In this document: piece after piece, positions 1 through 8,451 of the stretch
How positions within the stretch are numbered: position 1 is the stretch's first letter
Layout of the letters: every line of letters starts with the position of its first letter
DNA from: Schaedlerella glycyrrhizinilytica_A
GTDB taxonomy: Bacteria > Bacillota > Clostridia > Lachnospirales > Lachnospiraceae
Assembly: GCF_042852765.1 (NCBI RefSeq)
Contig: NZ_AP031414.1
Direction: 5' to 3' (one strand)
DNA: 64,000 bases
Translations under genes and position numbers: made by a program
Notes under the pieces: model-generated
Seen by the model: only the letters and a program-made list of their open reading frames with translations
The model's database searches: none
What the model was told of the DNA's origin: nothing

Positions 1-1
1 A

Positions 2-1135
2 AATGTCATCGGTTACATGGGAACCGGAGAAAAGATCATCGCATACGATGCACATATCGACACCGTAGGTATCGGAAATATCGAGAACTGGACATTTGAT
101 CCATATGAGGGATATGAGACAGAGACCGAGATCGGCGGACGTGGTGTATCCGACCAGTGTGGCGGTATCGTATCTGCCGTATACGGCGCTAAGATCATGA
201 AAGACTTGGATCTAATCCCGGAGGGATGCAAGATCATGGTAGTCGGAACCGTACAGGAAGAAGACTGTGACGGTCTCTGCTGGCAGTACATCATCAACGA
301 AGATAAAGTCCGTCCGGAATTTGTCGTATCCACAGAACCGACTGACGGCGGAATCTACCGCGGACAGAGAGGACGTATGGAAATCCGCATCGACGTGAAA
401 GGGGTTTCCTGCCACGGTTCCGCTCCGGAACGTGGAGACAACGCAATCTACAAGATGGCTGACATTCTTCAGGATGTACGTTCCCTGAACGAGAACGATG
501 ACGCAGACGAGACAGAAATCAAAGGTCTTGTAAAAATGTTAAATCCGAAATATAACAAAGACTGGGAAGAGGCTCGTTTCCTCGGTCGCGGTACTGTAAC
601 AGTATCTCAGATTTTCTACACATCTCCTAGCCGTTGTGCAGTTGCAGACTCCTGTGCAGTATCTCTTGACCGTCGTATGACATTCGGCGAGACATGGGAA
701 AGCTGTCTGGAAGAGATCCGCAACCTGCCGAACGTAAAGAAATACGGCGACGACGTTGTCGTTTCCATGTACAACTATGACCGTCCGTCTTACACAGGAT
801 GTGTATATGAGATCGAATGCTACTTCCCGACATGGGCGATCCCGAAAGACCACAAAGTAACAAAAGCGCTCGAGGAAGCTTACACCGGACTTTACGGCGA
901 GCAGAGAATCGGCGCTGCCGAGACTCTGGAAATGAGACAGTCTCGTCCGCTGACTGACAAATGGACGTTCTCCACAAACGGCGTGTCCATCATGGGACGT
1001 AACGGAATCCCATGTATCGGATTCGGTCCCGGAGCAGAAGCACAGGCTCACGCACCAAACGAAAAGACATGGAAACAGGATCTGGTAACTTGTGCCGCTG
1101 TATATGCCGCACTTCCAAAATGCTACTGCAAATAA
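2..1135 (+). CDS. ygeY: YgeY-type M20 peptidase-family hydrolase, 5' partial
   Basis: The open frame enters from the left edge (frame begins at base 2), so the first ATG at 17 is internal and the N-terminus lies outside the window. 377 residues are visible. M20 zinc-hydrolase marks are present: AHID near base 50 (metal His and Asp), the Glu-Glu pair in VQEEDCDG near base 255, and the dimerisation-domain CHGSAPERGDN near 412. The overall sequence matches the YgeY 'selenium metabolism-linked hydrolase' family, which acts on a carbamoyl- or ureido-linked intermediate in anaerobic purine/urate breakdown (family knowledge; the exact substrate is uncertain). It is followed after 36 bases by ygeW, the usual partner. 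Confidence 0.88.
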   Translation, partial: NVIGYMGTGEKIIAYDAHIDTVGIGNIENWTFDPYEGYETETEIGGRGVSDQCGGIVSAVYGAKIMKDLDLIPEGCKIMVVGTVQEEDCDGLCWQYIINEDKVRPEFVVSTEPTDGGIYRGQRGRMEIRIDVKGVSCHGSAPERGDNAIYKMADILQDVRSLNENDDADETEIKGLVKMLNPKYNKDWEEARFLGRGTVTVSQIFYTSPSRCAVADSCAVSLDRRMTFGETWESCLEEIRNLPNVKKYGDDVVVSMYNYDRPSYTGCVYEIECYFPTWAIPKDHKVTKALEEAYTGLYGEQRIGAAETLEMRQSRPLTDKWTFSTNGVSIMGRNGIPCIGFGPGAEAQAHAPNEKTWKQDLVTCAAVYAALPKCYCK

Positions 1136-1171
1136 TAAAAAAATACATACACCAACAGGAGGATTTTTAAA

Positions 1172-2368
1172 ATGGATGCAAAATTACAGGGATATATCGA
1201 CAAACTGAACGCTTTAAACTTTAAAGACATGTACAACGGAGACTTCTTCCTTACATGGGAAAAATCCGATGACGAAATCGAAGCCGTATTTACCGTAGCT
1301 AACGCGCTTCGCTACATGAGAGCGAACAACATTTCCACAAAAGTATTTGAGAGCGGGCTTGGAATCTCTCTGTTCCGTGACAACTCCACACGTACACGTT
1401 TCTCTTTCGCTTCTGCTTGTAACCTGCTTGGTCTGGAAGTTCAGGATCTGGATGAGGGAAAATCTCAGGTTGCACACGGCGAAACTGTTCGTGAAACAGC
1501 AAACATGATCTCTTTCATGGCTGACGTGATCGGTATCCGCGACGATATGTATATCGGAAAAGGTAATAAATACATGCACGAAGTTGTTGACGCTGTGACA
1601 GCAGGAAACAAAGACGGAATCCTGGAACAGAAACCAACACTTGTAAACCTGCAGTGTGACATCGACCATCCGACACAGGCTATGGCTGATATGCTCCACA
1701 TCATCCACGAATTCGGCGGCGTTGAGAACCTGAAAGGCAAAAAGCTTGCTATGACATGGGCTTACTCTCCGTCTTACGGAAAACCGCTTTCCGTACCGCA
1801 GGGAATCATCGGACTGATGACACGTTTCGGTATGGACGTTGTTCTGGCTCATCCGGAGGGATACGAAGTATTCGAGGATGTGGAAAAAGTTGCAAAAGAA
1901 AACGCAGAGAAATCCGGCGGATCTTTCACAAAGACAAACGATATGGCAGAAGCATTCAAAGACGCCGATATCGTATATCCGAAGAGCTGGGCTCCGTTCG
2001 CTGCAATGGAAAAACGTACGGAACTGTACGGAAACGGTGACTTCGACGGCATTGCAGCTCTGGAGAAAGAACTGCTCGCTCAGAATGCAGAACACAAAGA
2101 CTGGGCTTGTACAGAAGAGCTCATGGCTACAACAAAAGACGGAAAAGCACTTTATATGCACTGTCTGCCGGCTGACATCACAGGCGTAAGCTGTGAGGAG
2201 GGTGAAGTAGACGCAAGCGTATTTGACCGTTACAGAGATCCGCTTTACAAAGAAGCAAGCTTCAAACCATACATCATTGCAGCTATGATCTTCCTTGCAA
2301 AATTTGCAGATCCTGTGGATGTCCTGAAAAAACTGGAAGAAAAATCAACACCGAGAGTTTTTGAATAA
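1172..2368 (+). CDS. ygeW: Knotted carbamoyltransferase YgeW
   Basis: 398 residues with the aspartate/ornithine transcarbamoylase fold. The carbamoyl-phosphate loop reads FRDNSTRTRFSFAS around residues 67-80, and the HCLP motif (HCLPADI) lies near residue 330. The long insert between the domains and the near-identical family wording identify YgeW rather than ArgF or PyrB. Its physiological substrate is not settled; family context places it in purine or allantoin-like ureide breakdown, where it would make carbamoyl phosphate for the carbamate kinase encoded three genes on. Ribosome binding site CAGGAGG lies 9 bases before the ATG. The gene ends 150 bases before ridA, leaving room for a structured leader. 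Confidence 0.9.
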   Translation: MDAKLQGYIDKLNALNFKDMYNGDFFLTWEKSDDEIEAVFTVANALRYMRANNISTKVFESGLGISLFRDNSTRTRFSFASACNLLGLEVQDLDEGKSQVAHGETVRETANMISFMADVIGIRDDMYIGKGNKYMHEVVDAVTAGNKDGILEQKPTLVNLQCDIDHPTQAMADMLHIIHEFGGVENLKGKKLAMTWAYSPSYGKPLSVPQGIIGLMTRFGMDVVLAHPEGYEVFEDVEKVAKENAEKSGGSFTKTNDMAEAFKDADIVYPKSWAPFAAMEKRTELYGNGDFDGIAALEKELLAQNAEHKDWACTEELMATTKDGKALYMHCLPADITGVSCEEGEVDASVFDRYRDPLYKEASFKPYIIAAMIFLAKFADPVDVLKKLEEKSTPRVFE

Positions 2369-2384
2369 TCTTTCAACATAATAT

Positions 2385-2492
2385 CCGTGTATATAGATCG
2401 GCACGGACATCATTTGAGGCGTATGCCCGTTGTATATCAAGGCGAAACAATCTTACAGGGCATCTGCACCTTTGTGGGTGCCCTGCATTTTT
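2385..2492 (+). promoter_or_regulatory. Candidate regulatory RNA between ygeW and ridA, class not recognised
   Basis: Three pairings can be read. A 5' hairpin pairs CCGTG (2385-2389) with CACGG (2402-2406). An intermediate stem pairs ATGCCC (2423-2428) with GGGCAT (2458-2463), with TTGT (2430-2433) facing ACAA (2447-2450) inside it. A terminator-like stem pairs CAGGGCA (2456-2462) with TGCCCTG (2479-2485). The last two share GGGCA and cannot form together, which is the layout of a riboswitch or attenuator ahead of ridA-arcC-permease. It does not match the purine, THF, preQ1, glycine or guanidine consensus that I know. Function and ligand are inference. Confidence 0.5.
2456..2492 (+). terminator. 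Intrinsic terminator in the ygeW-ridA gap
   Basis: The stem CAGGGCA/TGCCCTG has an inner CAC/GTG pairing and is followed by CATTTTTAT. It would separate ygeY-ygeW from ridA onward unless the upstream alternative stem forms. Confidence 0.6.
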
Positions 2493-2520
2493 ATATTATG
2501 ATAATCAGGAGGAAATTCTT

Positions 2521-2904
2521 ATGTTAAAATATGTAGACACAAAAAACGCACCGGCAGCTATCGGACCATATTCTCAGGGGATTATCGTGAACGGAATCGC
2601 ATTTTTCTCCGGACAGATCCCGCTTTCCGCTGAAACAGGCGAAGTTGTGGGAACTACGATCGAAGAACAGACCGAACAGGTCATGAAAAATGTAGCCGCA
2701 CTGCTTGAAAGCCAGAACGCTTCCTTTACCGACGTCGTAAAAACAACCTGCTTCCTTGCAGACATGGGTGATTTCGCGGCATTCAACGAGATTTATGCAA
2801 AATATTTCACCGGAAAACCGGCACGTTCCTGTGTCGCTGTCAAAGCACTTCCAAAAGGAGTTCTCTGTGAGGTAGAAACCATCGCTTACGTTGGGGAGGA
2901 ATAA
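2521..2904 (+). CDS. ridA: RidA/YjgF family reactive-intermediate deaminase
   Basis: 127 residues, full length for the family. Hydrolyses enamine/imine intermediates released by PLP enzymes. The conserved block ending PARSCVAVKALPKG (around residues 100-112) carries the arginine that binds the substrate carboxylate. N-terminal AIGPYSQG is also typical. Ribosome binding site AGGAGG lies 7 bases before the ATG. The next gene, arcC, starts two bases after its stop, so the two are co-translated. In this context it probably clears an imine made during ureide or diaminopropionate breakdown, which is inference. Confidence 0.9.
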   Translation: MLKYVDTKNAPAAIGPYSQGIIVNGIAFFSGQIPLSAETGEVVGTTIEEQTEQVMKNVAALLESQNASFTDVVKTTCFLADMGDFAAFNEIYAKYFTGKPARSCVAVKALPKGVLCEVETIAYVGEE

Positions 2905-2906
2905 TT

Positions 2907-3854
2907 ATGGCAAAGAAAAAAAGAATTGTCATCGCACTGGGCGGAAACGCGCTCGGCAACACACTTCCTGAACAGATGCAGGCGGTAAAGATCACCGCCC
3001 GTGCCATCGTGGATCTGATCGAAGAGGGATGTGAAGTGATCGTCGCACATGGAAACGGTCCTCAGGTCGGCATGATCAACAATGCAATGATCGCTCTGAC
3101 GCACGAAGACGAACAGCAGCCAAACACGCCGCTCTCCGTCTGTGTGGCAATGAGCCAGGCATACATCGGATACGATCTGCAGAATGCCCTCCGGGAAGAG
3201 TTGTTAAACCGCAATATCACTGATATTCCTGTGGCAACCATGATCACACAGGTGCGCGTAGATGCGGAAGATCCTGCTTTTGAAACTCCATCCAAACCGA
3301 TCGGACGTTTCCTTACTAAAGAACAGGCTAATGAAATGGCTGCAAAATATGATTATATCATGAAAGAAGATGCAGGACGCGGATACCGCCGTGTTGTTGC
3401 CTCTCCGAAACCGCAGGAGATCGTAGAGATCGGAACGATCCGCAATATGGTTGACGCCGGTGATCTTGTCATCGCCTGCGGCGGCGGCGGTATCCCGGTC
3501 GTACGTCAGGGCAACCACTTAAAAGGAGCCAGCGCAGTCATCGATAAAGATTTCGCAAGCTGCCTGCTGGCAAAAGAATTAGATGCAGACTTTCTGATCA
3601 TTCTGACTGCTGTCGAAAAAGTAGCGATCAACTTCGGAAAGCCGGAAGAAAAATGGCTGGACAACATCACTGTAGACGAAGCAAAGCAGTATATGGAAGA
3701 GGGACATTTCGCTCCGGGATCCATGCTCCCGAAAGTACAGGCCGCCGTGGACTTTGCAGAATCCAAACCGGGTCGTCAGGCTTTGATCACATTGCTCGAA
3801 AAAGCAAAGGACGGAATCAACGGAACTACCGGAACTCGAATCAGCTTAAAATAG
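2907..3854 (+). CDS. arcC: Carbamate kinase
   Basis: 315 residues of the amino-acid-kinase fold. Transfers phosphate from carbamoyl phosphate to ADP, giving ATP, CO2 and ammonia. Visible marks: ALGGNALGN near the N-terminus, AHGNGPQVG around residue 50, the ACGGGGIPV glycine-rich segment near residue 192, and DKDFASCLLA. No arcA or arcB is nearby; the partner is the YgeW carbamoyltransferase upstream, so this is the ATP-yielding step of the purine/ureide route rather than of arginine deimination (inference from context). It begins two bases after ridA. Confidence 0.93.
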   Translation: MAKKKRIVIALGGNALGNTLPEQMQAVKITARAIVDLIEEGCEVIVAHGNGPQVGMINNAMIALTHEDEQQPNTPLSVCVAMSQAYIGYDLQNALREELLNRNITDIPVATMITQVRVDAEDPAFETPSKPIGRFLTKEQANEMAAKYDYIMKEDAGRGYRRVVASPKPQEIVEIGTIRNMVDAGDLVIACGGGGIPVVRQGNHLKGASAVIDKDFASCLLAKELDADFLIILTAVEKVAINFGKPEEKWLDNITVDEAKQYMEEGHFAPGSMLPKVQAAVDFAESKPGRQALITLLEKAKDGINGTTGTRISLK

Positions 3855-3875
3855 TAAGATAGGAGGATCACTATC

Positions 3876-5216
3876 ATGAACAAATCAACGACCCGCGCTT
3901 CCTTATTTGAATTAAACGGTGTGCCTGATTTAAAACAGGCTACACCGTTGGCTTTCCAGCACGTCGTGGCAATGATCGTAGGCTGTGTTACACCGCCGAT
4001 CATTGTCTCCGGCGTAGCCGGACTCTCCGAACAGGATTCGATCATCCTGATCCAGGCAGCCCTTGTCATGTCCGCACTGTCTACACTGTTACAATTGTTT
4101 CCTTTTATCCGGAACCGGTTCTTTAGTATCGGTTCCGGACTCCCTGTCATCATGGGAATCAGTTTTGCCTATGTACCGACAATGCAGGCGATCGCAGGCG
4201 ATTTTGGCGTCGGCACAATCTTAGGAGCCCAGATCGTCGGCGGTGTCGTGGCGATCATCGTCGGACTGTTTGTCAAACAGATCCGCAGATTTTTCCCGCC
4301 TCTGATCACGGGAACCGTTGTATTTACGATCGGTCTTTCCTTATATCCGACTGCGATCAATTACATGGCAGGCGGTACTTCAAGCGAAGATTACGGTTCC
4401 TGGCAGAACTGGTTCGTCGCATTTATCACACTGGCGATCGTAACTTTATTGAACCACTTTGGAAAGGGAATCTGGAAACTGGCGTCGATCCTGATCGGTA
4501 TGATCTGCGGTTATGTCGTTGCTCTGTGCTTTGGCATGGTTGATTTCTCCCCAATCGCGGAAGCATCGGTATTCCAGCTTCCGTCACTTATGCACTTTGG
4601 AATCAATTTTGAAGTTTCTTCCTGCGTGGCGATCGGTCTTTTGTTCGCGATCAACTCCATACAGGCGATCGGTGATTTCAGTGCGACAACAAGCGGAGGG
4701 CTGGATCGTCTTCCGACAGATAAAGAATTGAACGGCGGTATCGTCGGATACGGAATCGGAAATATCATCTGTGCACTTTTCGGCGGGCTTCCAACGGCAA
4801 CATTCAGTCAGAACGTCGGTATCGTAACAACTACAAAAGTTGTAAACCGCTGCGTTCTCGGAATGGCTGCGGCAATCCTGCTCATTGCCGGACTGATCCC
4901 GAAATTTTCTTCTGTCCTAACGACAATTCCATACTGTGTGCTCGGAGGCGCTACGGTTTCCGTATTTGCTTCCATTGCCATGAACGGAATGAAATTGATC
5001 ACTTCCGAAAAGATGAATTACCGAAACACCTCCATCGTCGGACTTGCCGCAGCGCTTGGTATGGGTATCTCTCAGGCAAGTGCAGCACTGGCAACTTTCC
5101 CGGACTGGGTAATGACGATCTTCGGAAAATCTCCGGTCGTCATCGCGACACTTGTCGCTGTTCTTCTGAACATCATTCTTCCGAAAGAAAAAGAAGAAAA
5201 AACAGAGAAACAATAG
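3876..5216 (+). CDS. NCS2/NAT family xanthine-urate-uracil type permease
   Basis: 446 residues with about 12-14 hydrophobic segments. The NAT signature Q-N-x-G-x(4)-T-K is present as QNVGIVTTTKV near residue 313, and TPLAFQHVVAMIVG near residue 24 is typical of the uracil-xanthine permease branch (PbuX, PucJ/K, UacT). It is the last gene of the ygeY-ygeW-ridA-arcC run, 21 bases after arcC with RBS AGGAGG. By context it imports the purine being degraded, xanthine or urate. Specificity cannot be read from sequence alone. Confidence 0.88.
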   Translation: MNKSTTRASLFELNGVPDLKQATPLAFQHVVAMIVGCVTPPIIVSGVAGLSEQDSIILIQAALVMSALSTLLQLFPFIRNRFFSIGSGLPVIMGISFAYVPTMQAIAGDFGVGTILGAQIVGGVVAIIVGLFVKQIRRFFPPLITGTVVFTIGLSLYPTAINYMAGGTSSEDYGSWQNWFVAFITLAIVTLLNHFGKGIWKLASILIGMICGYVVALCFGMVDFSPIAEASVFQLPSLMHFGINFEVSSCVAIGLLFAINSIQAIGDFSATTSGGLDRLPTDKELNGGIVGYGIGNIICALFGGLPTATFSQNVGIVTTTKVVNRCVLGMAAAILLIAGLIPKFSSVLTTIPYCVLGGATVSVFASIAMNGMKLITSEKMNYRNTSIVGLAAALGMGISQASAALATFPDWVMTIFGKSPVVIATLVAVLLNIILPKEKEEKTEKQ

Positions 5217-5256
5217 CTTATTTTATACTCCTAAAAGTCAGATATGTGATACATAC

Positions 5257-5296
5257 AGAGCCGGTCACGACGAAATCGCGACCGGCTCTCATTTTT
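5257..5296 (+). terminator. Intrinsic terminator after the plus-strand purine operon
   Basis: Ten-base perfect stem AGAGCCGGTC/GACCGGCTCT followed by CATTTTT. It lies between two convergent operons. Confidence 0.85.
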
Positions 5297-5317
5297 AAAA
5301 ACATACTTTCTAAAAAC

Positions 5318-6604
5318 TCAGAACAACTGCTCTCCCGCTACATATTTGGCATGGATCTCGCGTTCGTCTGCGAGATAAACCATCCGTTCCAGTCTCTGTT
5401 CGATCGACAGTTGCTGCGGATGTTTCAGTCTCGCATCATCCAATACGATCAGATCAAGGTCATATCCCTCCTCAAAACTTCCGACCTTACCGAAGAATGC
5501 TCCGCCGCCCTTGGTCGCCATGTAAAAAGTTTCCGGCAATGTCAGCGGCTTCAGCGAATCATCTTTCAGACGCCAGCGCAGTTTCGATGCCTGGATCGCA
5601 TGTGCCATTGCAAGGAACAGATTTTCCGTGGAGCCTCCTGCCACATCGCTTCCAAGTCCTACATGAAGCCCCTCATCAAGATACGTACGGATCGGAGCAA
5701 CTCCCGACGCCAGATTCATATTGGATTCCGGACAATGGGCGACAAATACGCCGTTTGCTTTCATCCTTGCGATCTCACGCGCATCTGAGTGGACACAATG
5801 TGCCATGACCGTCTTCACATCGTTTCCAAACAATCCAAACCGATCGTAAGCATCTCCGTAAAATTCCGATTCCGGACACAACTCCTGTACCCAGGATATC
5901 TCCCCATAATTCTCCGACAGATGCGACTGTACCGGAAGTCCGGTCTCTGTCTGGATCTCTTTCAGCAATTTCATCAACTCGTCGGTACAGCTCGGGATAA
6001 ACCGCGGCGTCAAAATCGGTGCTGTATTGCGATATGCCCGGCTTTTTACATCCGCAAGCCACAGCTTCGTCTCCTCTGCGGAACTCTTAGCCGATGCCTC
6101 GCTCAAATAGTCCGGGCAGTTCCGATCCATATTGACCTTTCCCACCATCGTATGAAGCCCTGCTTCCTCAAGCCGATCCATCAGATACAACGTAGCTTCC
6201 CGATGTACGGTTGCAAAGATACATGCTCTTGTTGTTGCACTCTTTTTCAGATTCTCCGCAAAAATCCCATATGCTTTCTTCGCATAATCCAGATCCCGAT
6301 ATTTCGCTTCCTCCGGAAATGTGTTCGTCTCCAGCCATTCCAGCAATTCCATATCCATGCCGAGACCGCGGAATGCATACTGCGGTGCATGGACATGCAG
6401 ATCGGAGAGTCCCGGGATCAAAATCCGGTCTCCGTAATCTTTGATCGAAATCCCGGTGTAAGTATCCGGCAGAGCCGGATACACACCTTTTACTTTTCCC
6501 TCTTCACAGACAAGATAGCCATTCTCACAAATCTCCAGCTGTGTCGGGGTTTTACTGTAAACAATGTTGCCTTTTAAACCAAACACGGTATCTTTTGCGC
6601 TCAT
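5318..6604 (-). CDS. guaD: Guanine deaminase (amidohydrolase type)
   Basis: 428 residues from the ATG at 6604, preceded by AGGTGG; longer upstream frames lack a ribosome binding site. Converts guanine to xanthine and ammonia. Metal-ligand motifs in order: DLHVHAPQ (HxH), QSHLSEN, MAHCVHSD and GLGSDVAGG (catalytic Asp). The ELLEWLETNTFPEE segment after the HxH is characteristic of GuaD rather than SsnA or TrzA. It lies 35 bases downstream of the AzgA-type permease and behind its riboswitch, giving an import-and-deaminate unit. Its product, xanthine, would feed the neighbouring purine-degradation operon. Confidence 0.9.
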   Translation of the reverse strand: MSAKDTVFGLKGNIVYSKTPTQLEICENGYLVCEEGKVKGVYPALPDTYTGISIKDYGDRILIPGLSDLHVHAPQYAFRGLGMDMELLEWLETNTFPEEAKYRDLDYAKKAYGIFAENLKKSATTRACIFATVHREATLYLMDRLEEAGLHTMVGKVNMDRNCPDYLSEASAKSSAEETKLWLADVKSRAYRNTAPILTPRFIPSCTDELMKLLKEIQTETGLPVQSHLSENYGEISWVQELCPESEFYGDAYDRFGLFGNDVKTVMAHCVHSDAREIARMKANGVFVAHCPESNMNLASGVAPIRTYLDEGLHVGLGSDVAGGSTENLFLAMAHAIQASKLRWRLKDDSLKPLTLPETFYMATKGGGAFFGKVGSFEEGYDLDLIVLDDARLKHPQQLSIEQRLERMVYLADEREIHAKYVAGEQLF

Positions 6605-6639
6605 AAGGCGCACCACCTTTCTACTACTTTTCTTTCTTC

Positions 6640-8061
6640 TTACCCAAGTGTCATAAATGCATAACGCAGTACAAACACGATGGAAATGATCGCTGTCAGC
6701 ACTCTCACATCTTTGATCTTTCCTGTGAAAAGTTTGATCAGACAGTACATGATCAATCCGACTGCCACACCGTTTGCGATCGAGTATGTAAACGGCATAA
6801 ATACGATCGTACAAAATGCAGGAAGCGCATTTGTCATATCGCTGAAATCCACATCTTTGATATTTCCAAGCATCAAAATACCAACAAAGATCAATGCCGG
6901 TGCGGTTGCCGCCCCCGGAACGATCCCCACGATCGGAGCAAAGATGATCGAACCTAAGAACAACAATGCGGTTACCAAACTGGTCATACCTGTTCTTCCG
7001 CCTGCCGCGATACCTGCGCTGGACTCTACGACCGTTGTTACTGTTGAAGTTCCGACCATAGCTCCTGCTGCGGTTGAGATCGCATCGGACATCAACGCTT
7101 CTTTCATATGGATGATCTCTCCGTCTTTATCGATCATACCTGACTGTTTTGCCGCACCCATCAAGGTTCCGATGGAGTCAAACATGTTAACCAGTGAGAA
7201 ACTGATCACCAGCATCAAAACGGTAAAGAATGTATCGATCGGGTTCTTGCCCGAGAACATTCCGCCAAAGTCCATTTTCATAAAGGATACTTCAAAGAAA
7301 TCCGCAAATTTTGCGCCGATGTTCATATCAAATGCCGATAATTTTGTAACGCCCAGCGGGATTCCCACAAGTGTTGCCGCCACGATTCCTAAAAGGATCG
7401 ATCCTTTTACTTTCTTTGCATGGAGCACACCGATCACAACAAGACCGACCAGTGCGACCAGCGCACCGCATACGAGCGCCATGTTTCCATCTTCACTTCT
7501 CCACTGTGCAAAGTCTACCATGCTGACCAGAGTGGACGGATTGCTTACGACAAGTCCCGCATTCTTCAAGCCGATGATCGTGATAAACAGACCGATTCCC
7601 GGTGTGATCGCCAGCTTCACCGCATCCGGTATGGAGCGGATGATCGCTTCTCGCAGACCGACTGCCGTGATCACGATGAAGAAGATACCGGAGATAAATA
7701 CGATGACAAGCGCTTCATTGTAGCTGTATCCCATCCCCAGCACGACCGTGTATGCAAAGAAAGCATTCAGTCCCATACCGGGAGCCTGTGCAAACGGAAC
7801 TTTCGCATACAGCGCACAGAGTATCGTTCCGATAAACGCGCCGATACAAGTACCGATGAACACACCGTTTGAAATCTTGCCTGCCATTGCGGCATCCCCC
7901 ATGATCACATAAGGGTCTGCCAGAATCTGAGGGTTCAGGATCAAAATATACGCGATCGTAATAAATGTCGTTACACCTGCCAAAACCTCAATCTTCATTG
8001 TAGAGCCATTTTTTGAAATCCCAAAAAAACGTTCAAAAAAACCATCCTTTTTTTCTTCCAT
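6640..8061 (-). CDS. NCS2 family hypoxanthine/guanine-type permease (AzgA/PbuG branch)
   Basis: 473 residues from the ATG at 8061, chosen for the GGGAGG site 13 bases upstream. About 12-13 hydrophobic segments. QAPGMGLNAFFAYTVV near residue 88 and SSAGIAAGGRTG near residue 330 are typical of the AzgA/PbuG/PbuO branch, which takes up guanine, hypoxanthine or adenine with protons. Read first from a guanine-type riboswitch and followed by guaD, so guanine is the likeliest cargo (inference). Confidence 0.9.
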   Translation of the reverse strand: MEEKKDGFFERFFGISKNGSTMKIEVLAGVTTFITIAYILILNPQILADPYVIMGDAAMAGKISNGVFIGTCIGAFIGTILCALYAKVPFAQAPGMGLNAFFAYTVVLGMGYSYNEALVIVFISGIFFIVITAVGLREAIIRSIPDAVKLAITPGIGLFITIIGLKNAGLVVSNPSTLVSMVDFAQWRSEDGNMALVCGALVALVGLVVIGVLHAKKVKGSILLGIVAATLVGIPLGVTKLSAFDMNIGAKFADFFEVSFMKMDFGGMFSGKNPIDTFFTVLMLVISFSLVNMFDSIGTLMGAAKQSGMIDKDGEIIHMKEALMSDAISTAAGAMVGTSTVTTVVESSAGIAAGGRTGMTSLVTALLFLGSIIFAPIVGIVPGAATAPALIFVGILMLGNIKDVDFSDMTNALPAFCTIVFMPFTYSIANGVAVGLIMYCLIKLFTGKIKDVRVLTAIISIVFVLRYAFMTLG

Positions 8062-8307
8062 TTTAGAATAATCCTCCCTTTCAAAAAATTTCTGCTTCCC
8101 CGTGCCGCATGTTTTCCATTTTGAAAAACTGCATTCCACAAGTCCGGCCACGACTTTTTACACGTCGCTCCTGTGCCGGTTCAACAGAAAATCCGAATGA
8201 GGATTTTTGTAAGAACAGCTCCTGACACGAAAACATCCGCGGAACATTTTCTCGGAGATCTCTGCATCCTGAAATCATCAGAATAATTTTACCGGATGCC
8301 TGGCAAC
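8062..8307 (-). other. Long structured leader between riboswitch terminator and permease start
   Basis: About 245 transcribed bases lie between the riboswitch terminator and the permease ATG. Short hairpins can be read: GCATCC facing GGATGC, an ATTTTC-rich arm around CCGCGG (about 8229-8256), AATCC/GGATT and CGAC/GTCG. A frame of 81 codons (8081-8326) crosses the region but lacks a ribosome binding site and shows no family features, so I treat it as noncoding. No second known riboswitch is recognised. Confidence 0.4.
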
Positions 8308-8339
8308 AAAAAAAGAGCGACCACACAAGGTTATGTAGT
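8308..8339 (-). terminator. Riboswitch expression-platform terminator
   Basis: On the minus strand GACTACA (8339-8333) pairs with TGTGGTC (8325-8319), seven pairs with one G-U, followed by seven T residues (8314-8308). The 5' arm includes the aptamer's J3/1 and the first bases of the P1 3' strand, so it competes with P1. Confidence 0.75.
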
Positions 8340-8394
8340 CAACTCTTTACGGTAGTTGGTAGAAACACTGAGCCAATCCTCAGCATATACATAA
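8331..8394 (-). promoter_or_regulatory. Purine riboswitch aptamer, guanine type
   Basis: Reading the minus strand: P1 TTATGTA with TACATAA; P2 CTGAG/CTCAG; J2/3 GTTTCTA; P3 CAACT/AGTTG enclosing ACCGTAA; J3/1 AC. The pyrimidine in J3/1 that pairs with the ligand is C, as in guanine/hypoxanthine aptamers (U in adenine ones), and the J2/3 bases are wild type. It begins about 20 bases after the predicted transcription start. Because the terminator re-uses the P1 3' strand, ligand binding should block termination, giving an ON switch for permease-guaD. Aptamer identity is clear; the switching direction is inferred from pairing. Confidence 0.92.
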
Positions 8395-8422
8395 GTCAGC
8401 AGTGCTTTATTAAATTACCATC

Positions 8423-8451
8423 ATTATAGCATCCGGATTTTTTTGTGTCTA
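8423..8451 (-). promoter_or_regulatory. Promoter of the riboswitch-permease-guaD unit
   Basis: -35 TAGACA (8451-8446), 17-base spacer, -10 TATAAT (8428-8423). The predicted start falls near 8416. Confidence 0.75.

Noticed and set aside
6605..6814. N-terminal 70-residue extension of the guaD frame
   Set aside because: It runs into the permease gene on the same strand, has no ribosome binding site, and the family start matches the ATG at 6604 with AGGTGG upstream.
8081..8326. 81-codon frame in the riboswitch leader
   Set aside because: It begins inside the terminator stem, has no ribosome binding site, and its cysteine/arginine-rich reading looks random.
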